From Paraburkholderia polaris (GTDB taxonomy: Bacteria > Pseudomonadota > Gammaproteobacteria > Burkholderiales > Burkholderiaceae), in assembly GCF_012927345.1 (NCBI RefSeq), contig NZ_JABBGJ010000046.1, forward strand, positions 25,295-89,294: DNA of 64,000 nucleotides, in the 5' to 3' direction. Made by a program: the position numbers and the translations under genes. This document shows positions 1-9,319 of this stretch, in pieces. The notes below the pieces were generated by a model. The model did no database searches. It had not been told where the DNA came from and worked only from the letters and a program-made list of their open reading frames with translations. The number at the start of each line of letters is the position of its first letter. Position 1 is the first letter of the stretch.

Positions 1-63
1 ATTGAATACGCGCGCAATGCAAACAGGACATTCATAAGCGCCCTCCCTGAGCGTCATTTGAAG

Positions 64-88
64 AAAGCCGCCTCGTGCGGCTTTTTTG
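64..88. terminator. Rho-independent terminator of an upstream gene outside the window
   Basis: Arms AAAGCCGC (64-71) and GCGGCTTT (77-84) enclose a 5-base loop and run into a T stretch on the plus strand. It probably ends a gene lying left of the window, whose stop would be near or before base 60. Confidence 0.75.
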
Positions 89-392
89 TTATTTCACGCT
101 CAAACGCCGCCGCTGTCGCCTCAGCCGGATGGCATAGGCAAAGTCCTGGCCGTGGCAAAACTCGCCGACAGCGGACTCAAAACCGAGACGCACCACTCCG
201 GTGCAACACATCACGAAAGATTCACTTGTTTAGCAATTTTTACTAAACAACATAAATCAGGCCTGCGCCACTGCCTACGGGTATTTCCGGGTACGGATCG
301 CCTGTTCGCGAGGCTGTTTCAGCCACGTTTTACTATACAATCGCCGGAACCCAAACACCCTGTGGCCGCCCTTCCTGCGGCCGCTTCATTCG
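89..392. promoter_or_regulatory. Control region of the LacI-isomerase-kinase operon
   Basis: No gene is seen here. An inverted repeat has perfect 8-base arms, TTGTTTAG (226-233) and CTAAACAA (243-250). The 13-mer TTTTACTAAACAA (238-250) recurs with one change as TTTTACTATACAA (328-340), 52 bases before the regulator start codon. The second copy contains a -10-like TATACAAT. These are plausible operators for the LacI protein encoded just downstream, placed so that binding would overlap the promoter. Confidence 0.5.
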
Positions 393-1379
393 ATGGCCAC
401 AACCATCCGCGACGTCGCCCGCGCGGCCAGCGTGTCGATCGGCACCGTCTCACGCGCATTGAAGAACCAGCCCGGCCTTTCCGAGGCCACCCGCGTACGC
501 GTTATCGAAGCGGCGCGGCAGCTCGGCTATGACGCAGCTCAATTGCGCCCGCGCATCCGCCGCCTCACTTTCCTGTTGCACCGTCAGCACAACAACTTCG
601 CCGTCAGCCCGTTCTTTTCGCACGTGCTGCACGGCGTGGAAGACGCGTGCCGCGAACGCGGCATCGTGCCTTCGGTACTGACCGCCGGTCCGACCGAAGA
701 CGTGATCCAGCAGATGCGCCTGCATGCGCCGGACGCCGTGGCGATCGCCGGTTTCGTCGAGCCTGAAACGCTGACCACGCTGGTGGCGATGCAACGTCCG
801 CTCGTGCTGATCGACCTGTGGGCGCCGGGCCTGCGCTCGGTGAATCTCGACAACGCCGCGGGCGCCACGCTCGCCATGCGGCATCTGTTCGCGCAGCAGC
901 GCAAGCGCGTCGCGTTCATCGGCGGCTCGCTCGCCCACTTCAGCATCGCCCAGCGCGCACTCGGTTACCGGCACGCGTTTTTCGAAGCGGGGTTGTTGTT
1001 CGACCCGTCGCTGGAAGTCACCATCGACGCCGGTCTCGATCCCGATAGCGGCGCCGCGCGCGCCATGCATCAGTTGCTCGACGCGCCCGGCCCGCGGCCC
1101 GACGCCGTATTTGCCTACAACGACGCCGCCGCGCTCGCCGCGCTGCGCGCGTGCCTCGCGCGCGGCATCCGCGTGCCCGAGGACATCGCGATCATCGGCT
1201 TCGACGACATTCCCGCCGCCGCTCATGCCACGCCGCCGCTGTCCACCATTTCGGTCGACAAGGAAGCGCTCGGCCGGCGCGGCGTCGGGCTGCTGCTTGA
1301 AGACACACCCGCTGAACTCGAAGTCCGCTTGCCCGTCCATCTCATTGCCCGTGCCAGTACTTTGGTAAAAACGCCATGA
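393..1379 (+). CDS. LacI-family transcriptional regulator
   Basis: The 328-residue product has the full LacI plan. An N-terminal helix-turn-helix (about residues 2-25, TIRDVARAASVSIGTVSRAL) is followed by a hinge helix near 45-55. The rest is a periplasmic-binding-protein-like sugar-sensing domain ending with the family segment IAIIGFDDIP. It overlaps the next gene by 4 bases (ATGA), so it is the first gene of a regulator-isomerase-kinase operon. It is probably a local repressor of that operon and may bind the TTTTACTAWACAA sites upstream. Its ligand cannot be read from the sequence; a hexose or hexose phosphate handled by the neighbours is the natural guess. Confidence 0.9.
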   Translation: MATTIRDVARAASVSIGTVSRALKNQPGLSEATRVRVIEAARQLGYDAAQLRPRIRRLTFLLHRQHNNFAVSPFFSHVLHGVEDACRERGIVPSVLTAGPTEDVIQQMRLHAPDAVAIAGFVEPETLTTLVAMQRPLVLIDLWAPGLRSVNLDNAAGATLAMRHLFAQQRKRVAFIGGSLAHFSIAQRALGYRHAFFEAGLLFDPSLEVTIDAGLDPDSGAARAMHQLLDAPGPRPDAVFAYNDAAALAALRACLARGIRVPEDIAIIGFDDIPAAAHATPPLSTISVDKEALGRRGVGLLLEDTPAELEVRLPVHLIARASTLVKTP

Positions 1380-2650
1380 CGCAATCCGATCCGCTTCACC
1401 CCGCCAACGGCGCCGCCGCGGCGCCACCCGTCGACAGCTTTCGCAGCCGCGACTTCCTGCTCGCTCATGTGCAGGACACGCTGCGCTTTTACGCACCGAA
1501 TGTGCTCGATCCGAGCGGCGGCTTCTTCCATTTTTTCCGCGACGACGGTTCCGTCTACGACAAGACCACGCGGCATCTCGTCAGTACTTGCCGCTACATC
1601 TTCAATTACGCAATGGCGTATCGCCAGTTCGGCGACCCGCAGCATCTCGAGTACGCGCGCCACGGTTTGCGCTTCCTGCGCGAAGCGCACTGGGACGCGC
1701 AACACGAGGGCTACGACTGGGAGCTCGAATGGCGCGACGGCCGCAAACGCACGCTCGACGCAACGCGCCACTGTTACGGCCTCGCGTTCGTGCTGCTCGC
1801 GTATTCGCATGCGGCGATGGCCGGCATCGAGGAAGCGAAGCCGATGATTGGCGCGACCTTCGAGTTGATGGAACACCGCTTCTGGGACGCCGCAGCCGGC
1901 CTCTACGCTGACGAGGCGACGCCCGACTGGCGCGTCAGTTCATACCGCGGCCAGAACGCGAACATGCACACCACTGAGGCGTTGCTGACCGCGCACGAGG
2001 CGACCGGCCACCTGGTCTATCTCGATCGTGCGGAACGGGTGGCGTCGAACATCACGCTGCGTCAGGCGAAGCTTTCGCAAGGAATCGTGTGGGAGCACTT
2101 TCACGCGGACTGGTCGGTCGACTGGCATTACAACGAGGAAGACAGCTCGAACATCTTCCGTCCGTGGGGCTTCCAGCCTGGGCATCAGACCGAGTGGGCC
2201 AAGCTGCTACTGATTCTGGAACGCTATCGTCCATTGCCGTGGCTGCTACCGCGCGCCATCGAGCTATTCGATGCCGCAATGACGCATGCCTGGGACGAAG
2301 ACCACGGTGGCCTCTATTACGGCTTCGGCCCGGACGGCACCGTATGCGACCACGACAAGTATTTCTGGGTTCAGGCGGAGACGCTCGCGACCGCGGCGCT
2401 GCTAGGCAAGCGCACCGGCAACGAGCGTTTCTGGGACTGGTACGACGAGATCTGGCGCTACAGCTGGGCGCATTTCGTCGATCACAAATATGGTGCGTGG
2501 TACCGCATCCTCACCTGCGACAACCGTAAGTACAGCGACGAAAAGAGTCCCGCCGGCAAGACCGACTATCACACGATGGGCGCGTGCTATGAGGTCCTGG
2601 CGCACGCACTGCCTGACGGCGCGGCCGCTGCATCCGAATCCGCGGAGTAA
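1376..2650 (+). CDS. AGE-family sugar epimerase/isomerase (D-mannose isomerase-like)
   Basis: This 424-residue protein matches the N-acylglucosamine 2-epimerase / mannose isomerase superfamily, an (alpha/alpha)6 barrel. Visible family blocks are GFQPGHQTEWAKLLL near residue 264, DKYFWVQAETLA near 325 and KTDYHTMGACYEVL near 395. Both conserved catalytic-type histidines are therefore present. Length fits the mannose isomerase branch (about 400-425 residues). Its start overlaps the regulator stop and the sugar kinase follows after 5 bases. The order suggests conversion of mannose (or a related aldose) to fructose for phosphorylation by the next enzyme. Substrate is inferred from context; 2-epimerase activity on another sugar is possible. 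Confidence 0.85.
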   Translation: MTQSDPLHPANGAAAAPPVDSFRSRDFLLAHVQDTLRFYAPNVLDPSGGFFHFFRDDGSVYDKTTRHLVSTCRYIFNYAMAYRQFGDPQHLEYARHGLRFLREAHWDAQHEGYDWELEWRDGRKRTLDATRHCYGLAFVLLAYSHAAMAGIEEAKPMIGATFELMEHRFWDAAAGLYADEATPDWRVSSYRGQNANMHTTEALLTAHEATGHLVYLDRAERVASNITLRQAKLSQGIVWEHFHADWSVDWHYNEEDSSNIFRPWGFQPGHQTEWAKLLLILERYRPLPWLLPRAIELFDAAMTHAWDEDHGGLYYGFGPDGTVCDHDKYFWVQAETLATAALLGKRTGNERFWDWYDEIWRYSWAHFVDHKYGAWYRILTCDNRKYSDEKSPAGKTDYHTMGACYEVLAHALPDGAAAASESAE

Positions 2651-2655
2651 GCAAA

Positions 2656-3573
2656 ATGAACAACTTGAGCGCGAACACCGAACTCCCCCTCTTCGTCTCA
2701 GCCGGCGACATCCTCACCGATCTCGTGCGGACCGGCGCCTCGCAATGGCTCTCGCGGCCTGGCGGCGCCGGCTGGAACGTTGCGCGCTGCGTGGCGCGGC
2801 TCGGTTTGCCGACAGCGTGTGCCGGCTCGCTGGGCGTCGACAACTTCTCCGACGAACTGTGGAATGCGAGCCTCGCCGCGGGGCTCGACATGCGCTTCAT
2901 GCAGCGCGTGGAGCGGCCGCCTCTGCTGGCGATCGTTCATCAGACGCATCCGCCTGCGTACTTTTTCATGGGTGAGAACGGCGCCGATCTGGCGTTCGAT
3001 CCGGCGCGCTTGCCGGCTGGCTGGATCGGGCAGGTGAAGTGGGCGCATTTTGGTTGCATCAGCCTGGTGCGTCAGCCGCTTGGGGCTACGCTTGCCACGT
3101 TGGCAGCCGAGTTGCGCGCGCGCGGCGTGAAGATCAGTTTCGATCCGAATTACCGGAACCTGATGGAGCATGGATACGAGCCCACCTTGCGGAAGATGGC
3201 TGCGCTGGCCGATCTGATCAAGGTGTCGGACGAGGATTTGCGCATGCTGTTCAAGACGGACGACGAGGCCGGCGCGCTTGCGCAGTTGCGGGCCATGAAT
3301 CCTGCAGCCACTGTGCTGGTGACGCGCGGGCCGGAGACGTCCATGCTGATCGATGGCGCGATGGTTGTGGAGGCTCGGCCGCCTCGGGTCGAAGTTGTCG
3401 ATACCGTGGGTGCTGGGGATGCTTCTATCGGCGGCCTGCTGTTCAGCTTGATGACCGCGCCGCAGCGGGCGTGGCCGGAGCACCTTGCCTTTTCTTTGGC
3501 TGCCGGCGCCGCGGCTTGCCGCCACGCTGGCGCGCATGCACCGTCTTTGGACGAGGTCGTGGCGCTGCTGTAG
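2656..3573 (+). CDS. PfkB-family carbohydrate kinase (fructokinase-like)
   Basis: The 305-residue protein carries both PfkB (ribokinase-family) signatures: GGAGWNVARCVARLG near residues 35-49 and DTVGAGDASIGGLLFSL near 247-263, including the GAGD anion-hole and catalytic aspartate. It should phosphorylate a free sugar with ATP in the cytoplasm. Third gene of the LacI-AGE isomerase-kinase operon, 5 bases after the isomerase, so fructose is the likeliest substrate and fructose-6-phosphate the product. 2-keto-3-deoxygluconate or another ketose cannot be ruled out from sequence alone. No transporter is part of the operon, so uptake must come from elsewhere. Confidence 0.88.
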   Translation: MNNLSANTELPLFVSAGDILTDLVRTGASQWLSRPGGAGWNVARCVARLGLPTACAGSLGVDNFSDELWNASLAAGLDMRFMQRVERPPLLAIVHQTHPPAYFFMGENGADLAFDPARLPAGWIGQVKWAHFGCISLVRQPLGATLATLAAELRARGVKISFDPNYRNLMEHGYEPTLRKMAALADLIKVSDEDLRMLFKTDDEAGALAQLRAMNPAATVLVTRGPETSMLIDGAMVVEARPPRVEVVDTVGAGDASIGGLLFSLMTAPQRAWPEHLAFSLAAGAAACRHAGAHAPSLDEVVALL

Positions 3574-3606
3574 CTTTTTTGCCTTGTGCGGCGCGTATTG
3601 TTGTAG

Positions 3607-3651
3607 ACATCGGTCGTAGACATCGATAGCCAACATCGGTCGTAGACATCG
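3607..3651. repeat. Two exact 19-base direct repeats
   Basis: The 19-mer ACATCGGTCGTAGACATCG occurs at 3607-3625 and 3633-3651, 26 bases apart, between the kinase gene and a small unknown gene. The half-unit GTAGACATCG also occurs at the left edge. Function unknown; it could be slippage-derived or a paired binding site. Confidence 0.8.
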
Positions 3652-3732
3652 CGCGCGCGCAGGCAAAAGACCGAAGCTCGACCATCGTGCTAGGATGAAA
3701 AAACCCAACCCTTTGGAAGAAGGAGCGTCGCC

Positions 3733-3963
3733 ATGGATGACATCACCTATACCAAAGGCATCTACACGGCCACCGCATCAACAAGAGAAGTAGAAAGCGA
3801 CACGTGGCAGGGTGTGGTCACGCTTTCCCGCGACGAAGGCGAAGCAACCGCCGACCAGGAAACCACGGTCTATGAGGTGGAAGCCACCTCGTCCACGCCG
3901 GAGGAAGCCCTCGAGGAAGCCAAGGCCCTCGCACACCGCATCCTCGGGGAAATCGAACTCTAG
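3733..3963 (+). CDS. Small acidic protein of unknown function
   Basis: A 76-residue, Glu/Ala-rich cytosolic protein with no signal peptide or membrane segment. AAGGAG lies 7 bases before the ATG, and codon use is like the neighbours, which supports a real gene. The N-terminal half looks beta-rich (YTKGIYTATAS, TWQGVVTLS) and the last 25 residues look like one amphipathic helix (PEEALEEAKALAHRILGEI). I recognise no family. The next small gene has a similar size and charge, and the pair may be co-transcribed. Confidence 0.65.
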   Translation: MDDITYTKGIYTATASTREVESDTWQGVVTLSRDEGEATADQETTVYEVEATSSTPEEALEEAKALAHRILGEIEL

Positions 3964-4024
3964 GCAACCCGGCGCCGCGCCCATTGCACTGCGCCGCCTC
4001 TGAATCAACCGGTTGGAGGCGATC

Positions 4025-4270
4025 ATGGCTGAACAGCTCTTCCTCTACGGCGTGTACTCGATTCACGTCCGCCCGCTCGAACTTAACGGCGCACGCTGGG
4101 ACGCGGAATACGAAATCCGGCATCGCGAGAAAGCCGTCAAGTCGTGGACCACCGTGGGTGGTGACAACGGCTACGCGGACGAAGCCGAAGCCGTCGCCGC
4201 AGCGCATCAGCAAGGCGTCGACGACATCGAACACGGCGCCGGCATTCCGAAGCCGAGAGCCTTTCCGTAA
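4025..4270 (+). CDS. Small protein of unknown function
   Basis: An 81-residue protein beginning MAEQLFLYGVYSIHV. The ATG at 4025 is preferred over an in-frame upstream start at 4013 because GGAGG at 4014-4018 then serves as the ribosome site. The sequence alternates short beta-like stretches with an acidic Ala-rich helix near the C-terminus (DEAEAVAAAHQQGVDDIEHG). It lies 61 bases after the other small gene in the same direction. No family recognised; a stress or adaptor role would be a guess. Confidence 0.65.
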   Translation: MAEQLFLYGVYSIHVRPLELNGARWDAEYEIRHREKAVKSWTTVGGDNGYADEAEAVAAAHQQGVDDIEHGAGIPKPRAFP

Positions 4271-4515
4271 CAGCAAAACGGGCGCATCGGTCGGCGCGTT
4301 TAGCGACGTGTGTGCGCCAGTTAACGTAGTCGCAGCGTCCCGGGCACGTTCGCCTGAAGAGCACCGCAAGCGCGCGTTGGAAACGCCACGCCGAAGCCCC
4401 CCACGGGCTGCCGTAGAGACGCCACTTCCACTGCCCCTGCGGCGCGCCGAAGATCACCTTCCGTGCGCTAACCGGCGTGCTACGCTTTGCGCGTTTTCAA
4501 CTCCACGGACACGCG

Positions 4516-5487
4516 ATGGCTACTGAACCTTCAGACCGCTTTTCCAGCATCGGCGACGACGAAACGCGGGCGCAGAAACGTCGCGCCCGCGGCAGCCGGG
4601 AATTGCGCCTGGACGATCGCGTAGTCATCACCCACGGCATGCCGACGCCGCTCTGGCAGGATTTCTATCACCGTGCACTGGTCGTCCGTTGGCCGACGTT
4701 CTTTGTCTCGCTCGGGGTTTTGTTCCTGCTGCTCAACACCGTGTTTGCCGCGCTCTACATGGTCGGCCACGCACCGATCGCCAATCAGTTTCCGGCGGGC
4801 TTCGGCGGCGCGTTTTTCTTCAGCGTCGAAACGCTCGCGACGGTCGGCTATGGCGACATGCATCCGCAAACGGTCTACGCCCACTGGATCGCGACACTGG
4901 AGATCTTTGTCGGCATGTCCAGTATCGCGTTGGCGACCGGGCTGATCTTCGCGCGCTTCTCACGCCCGCACGCCAAGATCATGTTCGCCCGCTACGCGGT
5001 CGTGCGGCCGATCGACGGCCGCATGACGTTGATGGTGCGCGCCGCCAACGCACGTCAGAACGTGATCGCCGAAGCACGTGCGAAGCTGCGCATGATGCGG
5101 TTGGACACCACCGCCGAAGGTTTTACGCTGCGCAAGCTCTACGATCTCACGCTGGTGCGCGACCAGCATCCCGTGTTCAAGCTGGGCTGGGTCCTGATGC
5201 ATGTCATCGACGAAAACAGCCCGCTGTTCGGCGAAACCGCCGAAACGCTCAAGGGCCGCGACGCTTCGCTGCTGCTCACGCTCGAAGGGGTCGACGAATC
5301 GACCTCGCAGACCATGCAGGCGCGCTACATGTGGGCCTGCGAGCAGATCCGCTGGCAATACCGCTTCGTCGACATCATGCGCGAGGAAGGTGGCGTGAGT
5401 CACATCGATTACTCGTATTTCAACGAGGTCGTTCCGCTCGACTCGGCGCCCGTCGCCGCGCCTATGGCAAAGGCACCGGCATCGTAA
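4516..5487 (+). CDS. KirBac-type inward-rectifier potassium channel
   Basis: The 323-residue protein closely resembles the crystallised Burkholderia KirBac1.1. It has a cytoplasmic N-terminus, an outer helix (about 58-82), a pore helix and the K+ selectivity filter TVGYGD at 109-114. An inner helix (about 122-150) and a C-terminal immunoglobulin-like cytoplasmic domain containing FARYAVVRPIDGRMTLMVR follow. It should form a tetrameric K+-selective channel in the inner membrane. The ATG at 4516 is chosen over a GTG at 4477 because it gives the normal family N-terminus. It is monocistronic, with no K+-related neighbours except, more distantly, the Na+/H+ antiporter at 12.1 kb. Confidence 0.93.
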   Translation: MATEPSDRFSSIGDDETRAQKRRARGSRELRLDDRVVITHGMPTPLWQDFYHRALVVRWPTFFVSLGVLFLLLNTVFAALYMVGHAPIANQFPAGFGGAFFFSVETLATVGYGDMHPQTVYAHWIATLEIFVGMSSIALATGLIFARFSRPHAKIMFARYAVVRPIDGRMTLMVRAANARQNVIAEARAKLRMMRLDTTAEGFTLRKLYDLTLVRDQHPVFKLGWVLMHVIDENSPLFGETAETLKGRDASLLLTLEGVDESTSQTMQARYMWACEQIRWQYRFVDIMREEGGVSHIDYSYFNEVVPLDSAPVAAPMAKAPAS

Positions 5488-5712
5488 AAACAGTCGTGAA
5501 ACGCACCAGGGCATACCCGAACCCGCCCGTCGCGTGGCAGATCCATCTCAAAACTTCATTAAAACGCGTGCCCCGTCGCGCTGTTTCGTCGAACGCCCGG
5601 CCAAGTAGAAAAAATTCACTCCAATCGGCGCTAAAAAATAGAGTCTCTTTCGCCGCGTCACTTTTTGTGGTCCCCACCCACGGCGCGCGGATGCAACAAT
5701 GGAGACTCACCC

Positions 5713-8700
5713 ATGACCGCTCGCCTGCCCATCGACGGCACGCCCGCTCTAGCCGATTACAAGCTGTCCGACAACCTCACCGCCACGCGCGGCCGAATCT
5801 TCCTGACCGGTACACAGGCACTGGTGCGCCTTGCGCTGATGCAGCGCGCAGTCGACCGCGCGCACGGTATGAACACGGCCGGCTTCATCAGCGGCTATCG
5901 CGGCTCGCCGCTCGGCATGGTCGACCAGCAGTTGTGGAAAGCGCAAAAACTGCTCACGGCGAGTGATATTCGCTTTTTGCCGGCGATCAACGAAGAACTG
6001 GGCGGCACAGCCGTGCTCGGTACACAACGGGTGGAATCGGACCCGGAGCGCACCGTCGAAGGCGTGTTCGCGATGTGGTACGGCAAAGGCCCGGGCGTCG
6101 ACCGCGCGGGCGATGCGCTGAAACACGGCAACGCGTATGGCTCGTCGCCGCACGGTGGCGTGTTGGTGGTGGCGGGCGACGACCACGGCTGCGTGTCGTC
6201 GTCGATGCCGCATCAGAGCGACTTCGCGTTGATGTCATGGCATATGCCGGTGGTGAATCCGTCGAACATAGCCGACATGCTCGAGTTCGGCCTGTATGGC
6301 TGGGCGCTGTCGCGCTTCTCGGGTGCGTGGGTCGGCTACAAGGCGATCTCGGAAACGGTCGAATCCGGCTCGACGGTAGATCTCGATGCGCTGCAAACCG
6401 AATGGACGATTCCACAGGATTTCGAAGCCCCCACCGGCGGCCTGCATAACCGCTGGCCCGATCTGCCCAGCCTGACAATCGAATCGCGGATGCACGCGAA
6501 ACTCGACGCGGTTCGTCATTTCGCGCGCACCAACAGCATCGACAAATGGATCGCGCCGAGTCCGCATGCGAACGTCGGTATCGTCACGTGCGGCAAGGCA
6601 CATCTCGACTTGATGGAAACGCTGCGCCGGCTCGATCTGACAGTCGCCGATCTGGAAGCGGCCGGTGTGCGCATCTACAAGGTCGGCTTGTCGTTTCCGT
6701 TGGAGATGACACGTATCGACGCGTTCGTGTCCGGTTTGTCCGAAGTACTGGTGATCGAGGAGAAGGGCCCGGTCATCGAGCAACAGATCAAAGACTATCT
6801 GTACAACCGCACGCAAGGCACGCGGCCGATCGTGGTCGGCAAGAACGCGGAAGACGGCACACTGCTACTGTCGTCGCTGGGTGAATTGCGGCCGTCGCGC
6901 ATTCTGCCGGTGTTCGCGAACTGGCTCGCCAAGCACAAGCCGGCGCTCGATCGCCGCGAGCGCGTGGTCGATCTGGTTGCGCCGCAAATTCTCTCGAATG
7001 CCGCGGATAGCGTGAAACGTACGCCGTATTTCTGCTCGGGCTGCCCGCACAACACGTCGACCAAAGTGCCTGAAGGTTCGATTGCGCATGCGGGGATCGG
7101 TTGTCACTTTATGGCGTCGTGGATGGAGCGCGACACCACCGGTTTGATTCAGATGGGCGGTGAAGGCGTCGATTGGGCCTCGCATTCGATGTTCACGAAA
7201 ACGCGCCACGTATTCCAGAATCTCGGCGACGGCACCTACTTTCACTCGGGCATTCTCGCGATCCGCCAGGCAGTGGCCGCGAAAGCCACCATCACGTACA
7301 AGATTCTCTATAACGATGCCGTCGCGATGACGGGCGGCCAACCGGTCGACGGCAGCATCTCCGTGCCGCAGATCGCGCGTCAGGTGGAAGCCGAAGGCGT
7401 GTCGCGCTTCGTCGTGGTCAGCGATGAGCCGGAAAAGTACGACGGTCACCACGACCTGTTTCCGAAAGGCACGACGTTCCACCATCGCAGCGAAATGGAC
7501 ACCGTTCAGCGCGAACTGCGCGACACCGACGGTGTGACCGTGCTGATCTATGACCAGACCTGTGCGGCGGAAAAACGGCGTCGCAGGAAGAAAGGCGAGT
7601 TTCCCGATCCGGACAAACGTCTCTTCATCAACGAGGAAGTCTGCGAAGGATGCGGCGATTGTGGCGTGCAATCGAACTGTCTGTCGGTCGAACCGGTTGA
7701 GACTGCGTTGGGGCGTAAGCGCCGCATCGATCAATCGTCGTGCAATAAAGACTATTCCTGCGTGAACGGCTTCTGCCCCAGCTTCGTCACGGTGGAAGGC
7801 GGCAAGCTGAAGAAAGCCGCGGGCGCCGCGTTCGATCCTGCTGCGCTCGCCGCACGCGTCGAAGCGTTGCCGATCCCCGCCACGCATCTCGATGCCGCGC
7901 CGTACGACATTCTGGTGACGGGCGTTGGCGGCACGGGTGTCGTGACGGTCGGCGCGTTGATCAGCATGGCTGCGCATCTGGAAGGCAAAAGCGCGTCGGT
8001 GCTCGACTTCATGGGCTTCGCGCAAAAGGGCGGCTCGGTGCTGTCGTTCGTGCGCTTCGCCGCGCGCGACGAGTGGCTCAACCAGGTACGTATCGACACG
8101 CAACAGGCTGACGTGCTGCTCGCCTGCGACATGGTGGTGGGCGCCAGCGCCGATGCCTTGCAAACGGTGCGCCATGGCCGCACGCGCATCGTCGTGAACA
8201 CGCACGCAATTCCGAACGCGACCTTCGTGCAGAACCCGGACGCGACGCTGCATGCCGATGCGTTGATCGACAAGATGCGTCACGCGGCGGGCGTTGATCG
8301 CATGTCGACGTGCGACGCCCAGGCGCTCGCCACGCGTTTTCTCGGCGATACCATCGGCGCGAACATTCTGATGCTCGGTTATGCCTGGCAACTCGGTCTC
8401 GTGCCGGTGTCGTTCGCCGCGATGATGCGCGCGATCGAATTGAACAACGTCGCGGTGCAGATGAATCAGCTGGCGTTTTCGATCGGGCGTGTTGCCGCGG
8501 AAGACCCGGCCGCGCTGGAATCGCTGTGGCAAGCACGGCATCTGGCGAAGCAGGTGGTGCGCGTCGATACGCTCGACGAACTGATCGCCCATCGCGAGGG
8601 CCGTCTCCAGATATACGGTGGCGCAAGCTACGTGAAGCGATATCGCACGCTAGTCGATGCGGCGCGTCGTGCCGAAACCGCGGTCGATGCAAAGAGCGAG

Positions 8701-9300
8701 CGCATCACACGTGCAGTGGCGACGACGTTCTATCGCCTGCTTGCGGTGAAGGACGAATACGAAGTCGCGCGTCTGCATACGGATGCGGCCTTCCGTGAAG
8801 CACTGGAGGCGCAATTCGAAGGTGTCGCGGGCAAGGACTTTGGCATCAAGTTCAACCTCGCGCCGCCTACGCTCACGCGCCCTCAACCGGGCGTCAATCC
8901 GACCAAGAAGACTTTCGGTCAATGGATGTGGCCGGTACTCGGCGTGATGGCGAAATTCAGCGGTCTGCGCGGCACGATGCTCGATCCGTTCGGCCGCACG
9001 CTGGAACGAAAAATGGAGCGCGAACTCGCCGACGACTACGAAACCACATTGCAACGAGCGTTCTCGAAGCTCAACGCGAACAATCTGGAAGACGTCGCGA
9101 AGCTCGCCGATCTGCATGCGCGTGTACGCGGTTATGGTCACGTGAAGCTGGCGAACCTGGCGGGCGTGAAGCGCGGCGAGCGCGATCTCGCGGCACGCTT
9201 GCAGATCGAAGCGGCGACGAGCGCGTCGGTGAAGAAGTCGTTGGAAGAGATGAAGGGCGCCGGGCAGTTGCGCGGCATCCCGGTGGTCGTCGCGAAGTAA
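5713..9300 (+). CDS. Indolepyruvate ferredoxin oxidoreductase, fused aerobic type
   Basis: A 1195-residue single-chain 2-oxoacid oxidoreductase in which the alpha, ferredoxin and gamma parts are fused. It decarboxylates indolepyruvate and other aryl-pyruvates to acyl-CoA in aromatic amino acid breakdown. In order: N-terminal pyrimidine-binding thiamine domain, thiamine diphosphate domain near residues 480-560 (GGEGVDWASHSMF, then YNDAVAMTGGQPVDGS), a cysteine-rich Fe-S segment from about 640 (CEGCGDCGVQSNC, then CNKDYSCVNGFC), the gamma domain from about 734 (VTGVGGTGVVTVGALIS), and a C-terminal region typical of the proteobacterial fused enzyme. The ATG at 5713 follows GGAG by 8 bases and is preferred over 5665. 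Apparently a single-gene unit with its own terminator. Confidence 0.93.
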   Translation: MTARLPIDGTPALADYKLSDNLTATRGRIFLTGTQALVRLALMQRAVDRAHGMNTAGFISGYRGSPLGMVDQQLWKAQKLLTASDIRFLPAINEELGGTAVLGTQRVESDPERTVEGVFAMWYGKGPGVDRAGDALKHGNAYGSSPHGGVLVVAGDDHGCVSSSMPHQSDFALMSWHMPVVNPSNIADMLEFGLYGWALSRFSGAWVGYKAISETVESGSTVDLDALQTEWTIPQDFEAPTGGLHNRWPDLPSLTIESRMHAKLDAVRHFARTNSIDKWIAPSPHANVGIVTCGKAHLDLMETLRRLDLTVADLEAAGVRIYKVGLSFPLEMTRIDAFVSGLSEVLVIEEKGPVIEQQIKDYLYNRTQGTRPIVVGKNAEDGTLLLSSLGELRPSRILPVFANWLAKHKPALDRRERVVDLVAPQILSNAADSVKRTPYFCSGCPHNTSTKVPEGSIAHAGIGCHFMASWMERDTTGLIQMGGEGVDWASHSMFTKTRHVFQNLGDGTYFHSGILAIRQAVAAKATITYKILYNDAVAMTGGQPVDGSISVPQIARQVEAEGVSRFVVVSDEPEKYDGHHDLFPKGTTFHHRSEMDTVQRELRDTDGVTVLIYDQTCAAEKRRRRKKGEFPDPDKRLFINEEVCEGCGDCGVQSNCLSVEPVETALGRKRRIDQSSCNKDYSCVNGFCPSFVTVEGGKLKKAAGAAFDPAALAARVEALPIPATHLDAAPYDILVTGVGGTGVVTVGALISMAAHLEGKSASVLDFMGFAQKGGSVLSFVRFAARDEWLNQVRIDTQQADVLLACDMVVGASADALQTVRHGRTRIVVNTHAIPNATFVQNPDATLHADALIDKMRHAAGVDRMSTCDAQALATRFLGDTIGANILMLGYAWQLGLVPVSFAAMMRAIELNNVAVQMNQLAFSIGRVAAEDPAALESLWQARHLAKQVVRVDTLDELIAHREGRLQIYGGASYVKRYRTLVDAARRAETAVDAKSERITRAVATTFYRLLAVKDEYEVARLHTDAAFREALEAQFEGVAGKDFGIKFNLAPPTLTRPQPGVNPTKKTFGQWMWPVLGVMAKFSGLRGTMLDPFGRTLERKMERELADDYETTLQRAFSKLNANNLEDVAKLADLHARVRGYGHVKLANLAGVKRGERDLAARLQIEAATSASVKKSLEEMKGAGQLRGIPVVVAK

Positions 9301-9319
9301 TTCTTTCGCCGGTGCGATG

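Noticed and set aside
6865..8592. A 575-codon open frame on the minus strand inside the indolepyruvate oxidoreductase gene
   Set aside because: Arg/His-rich, no family resemblance, no ribosome site. High G+C codon bias of the real gene on plus creates long antisense frames.
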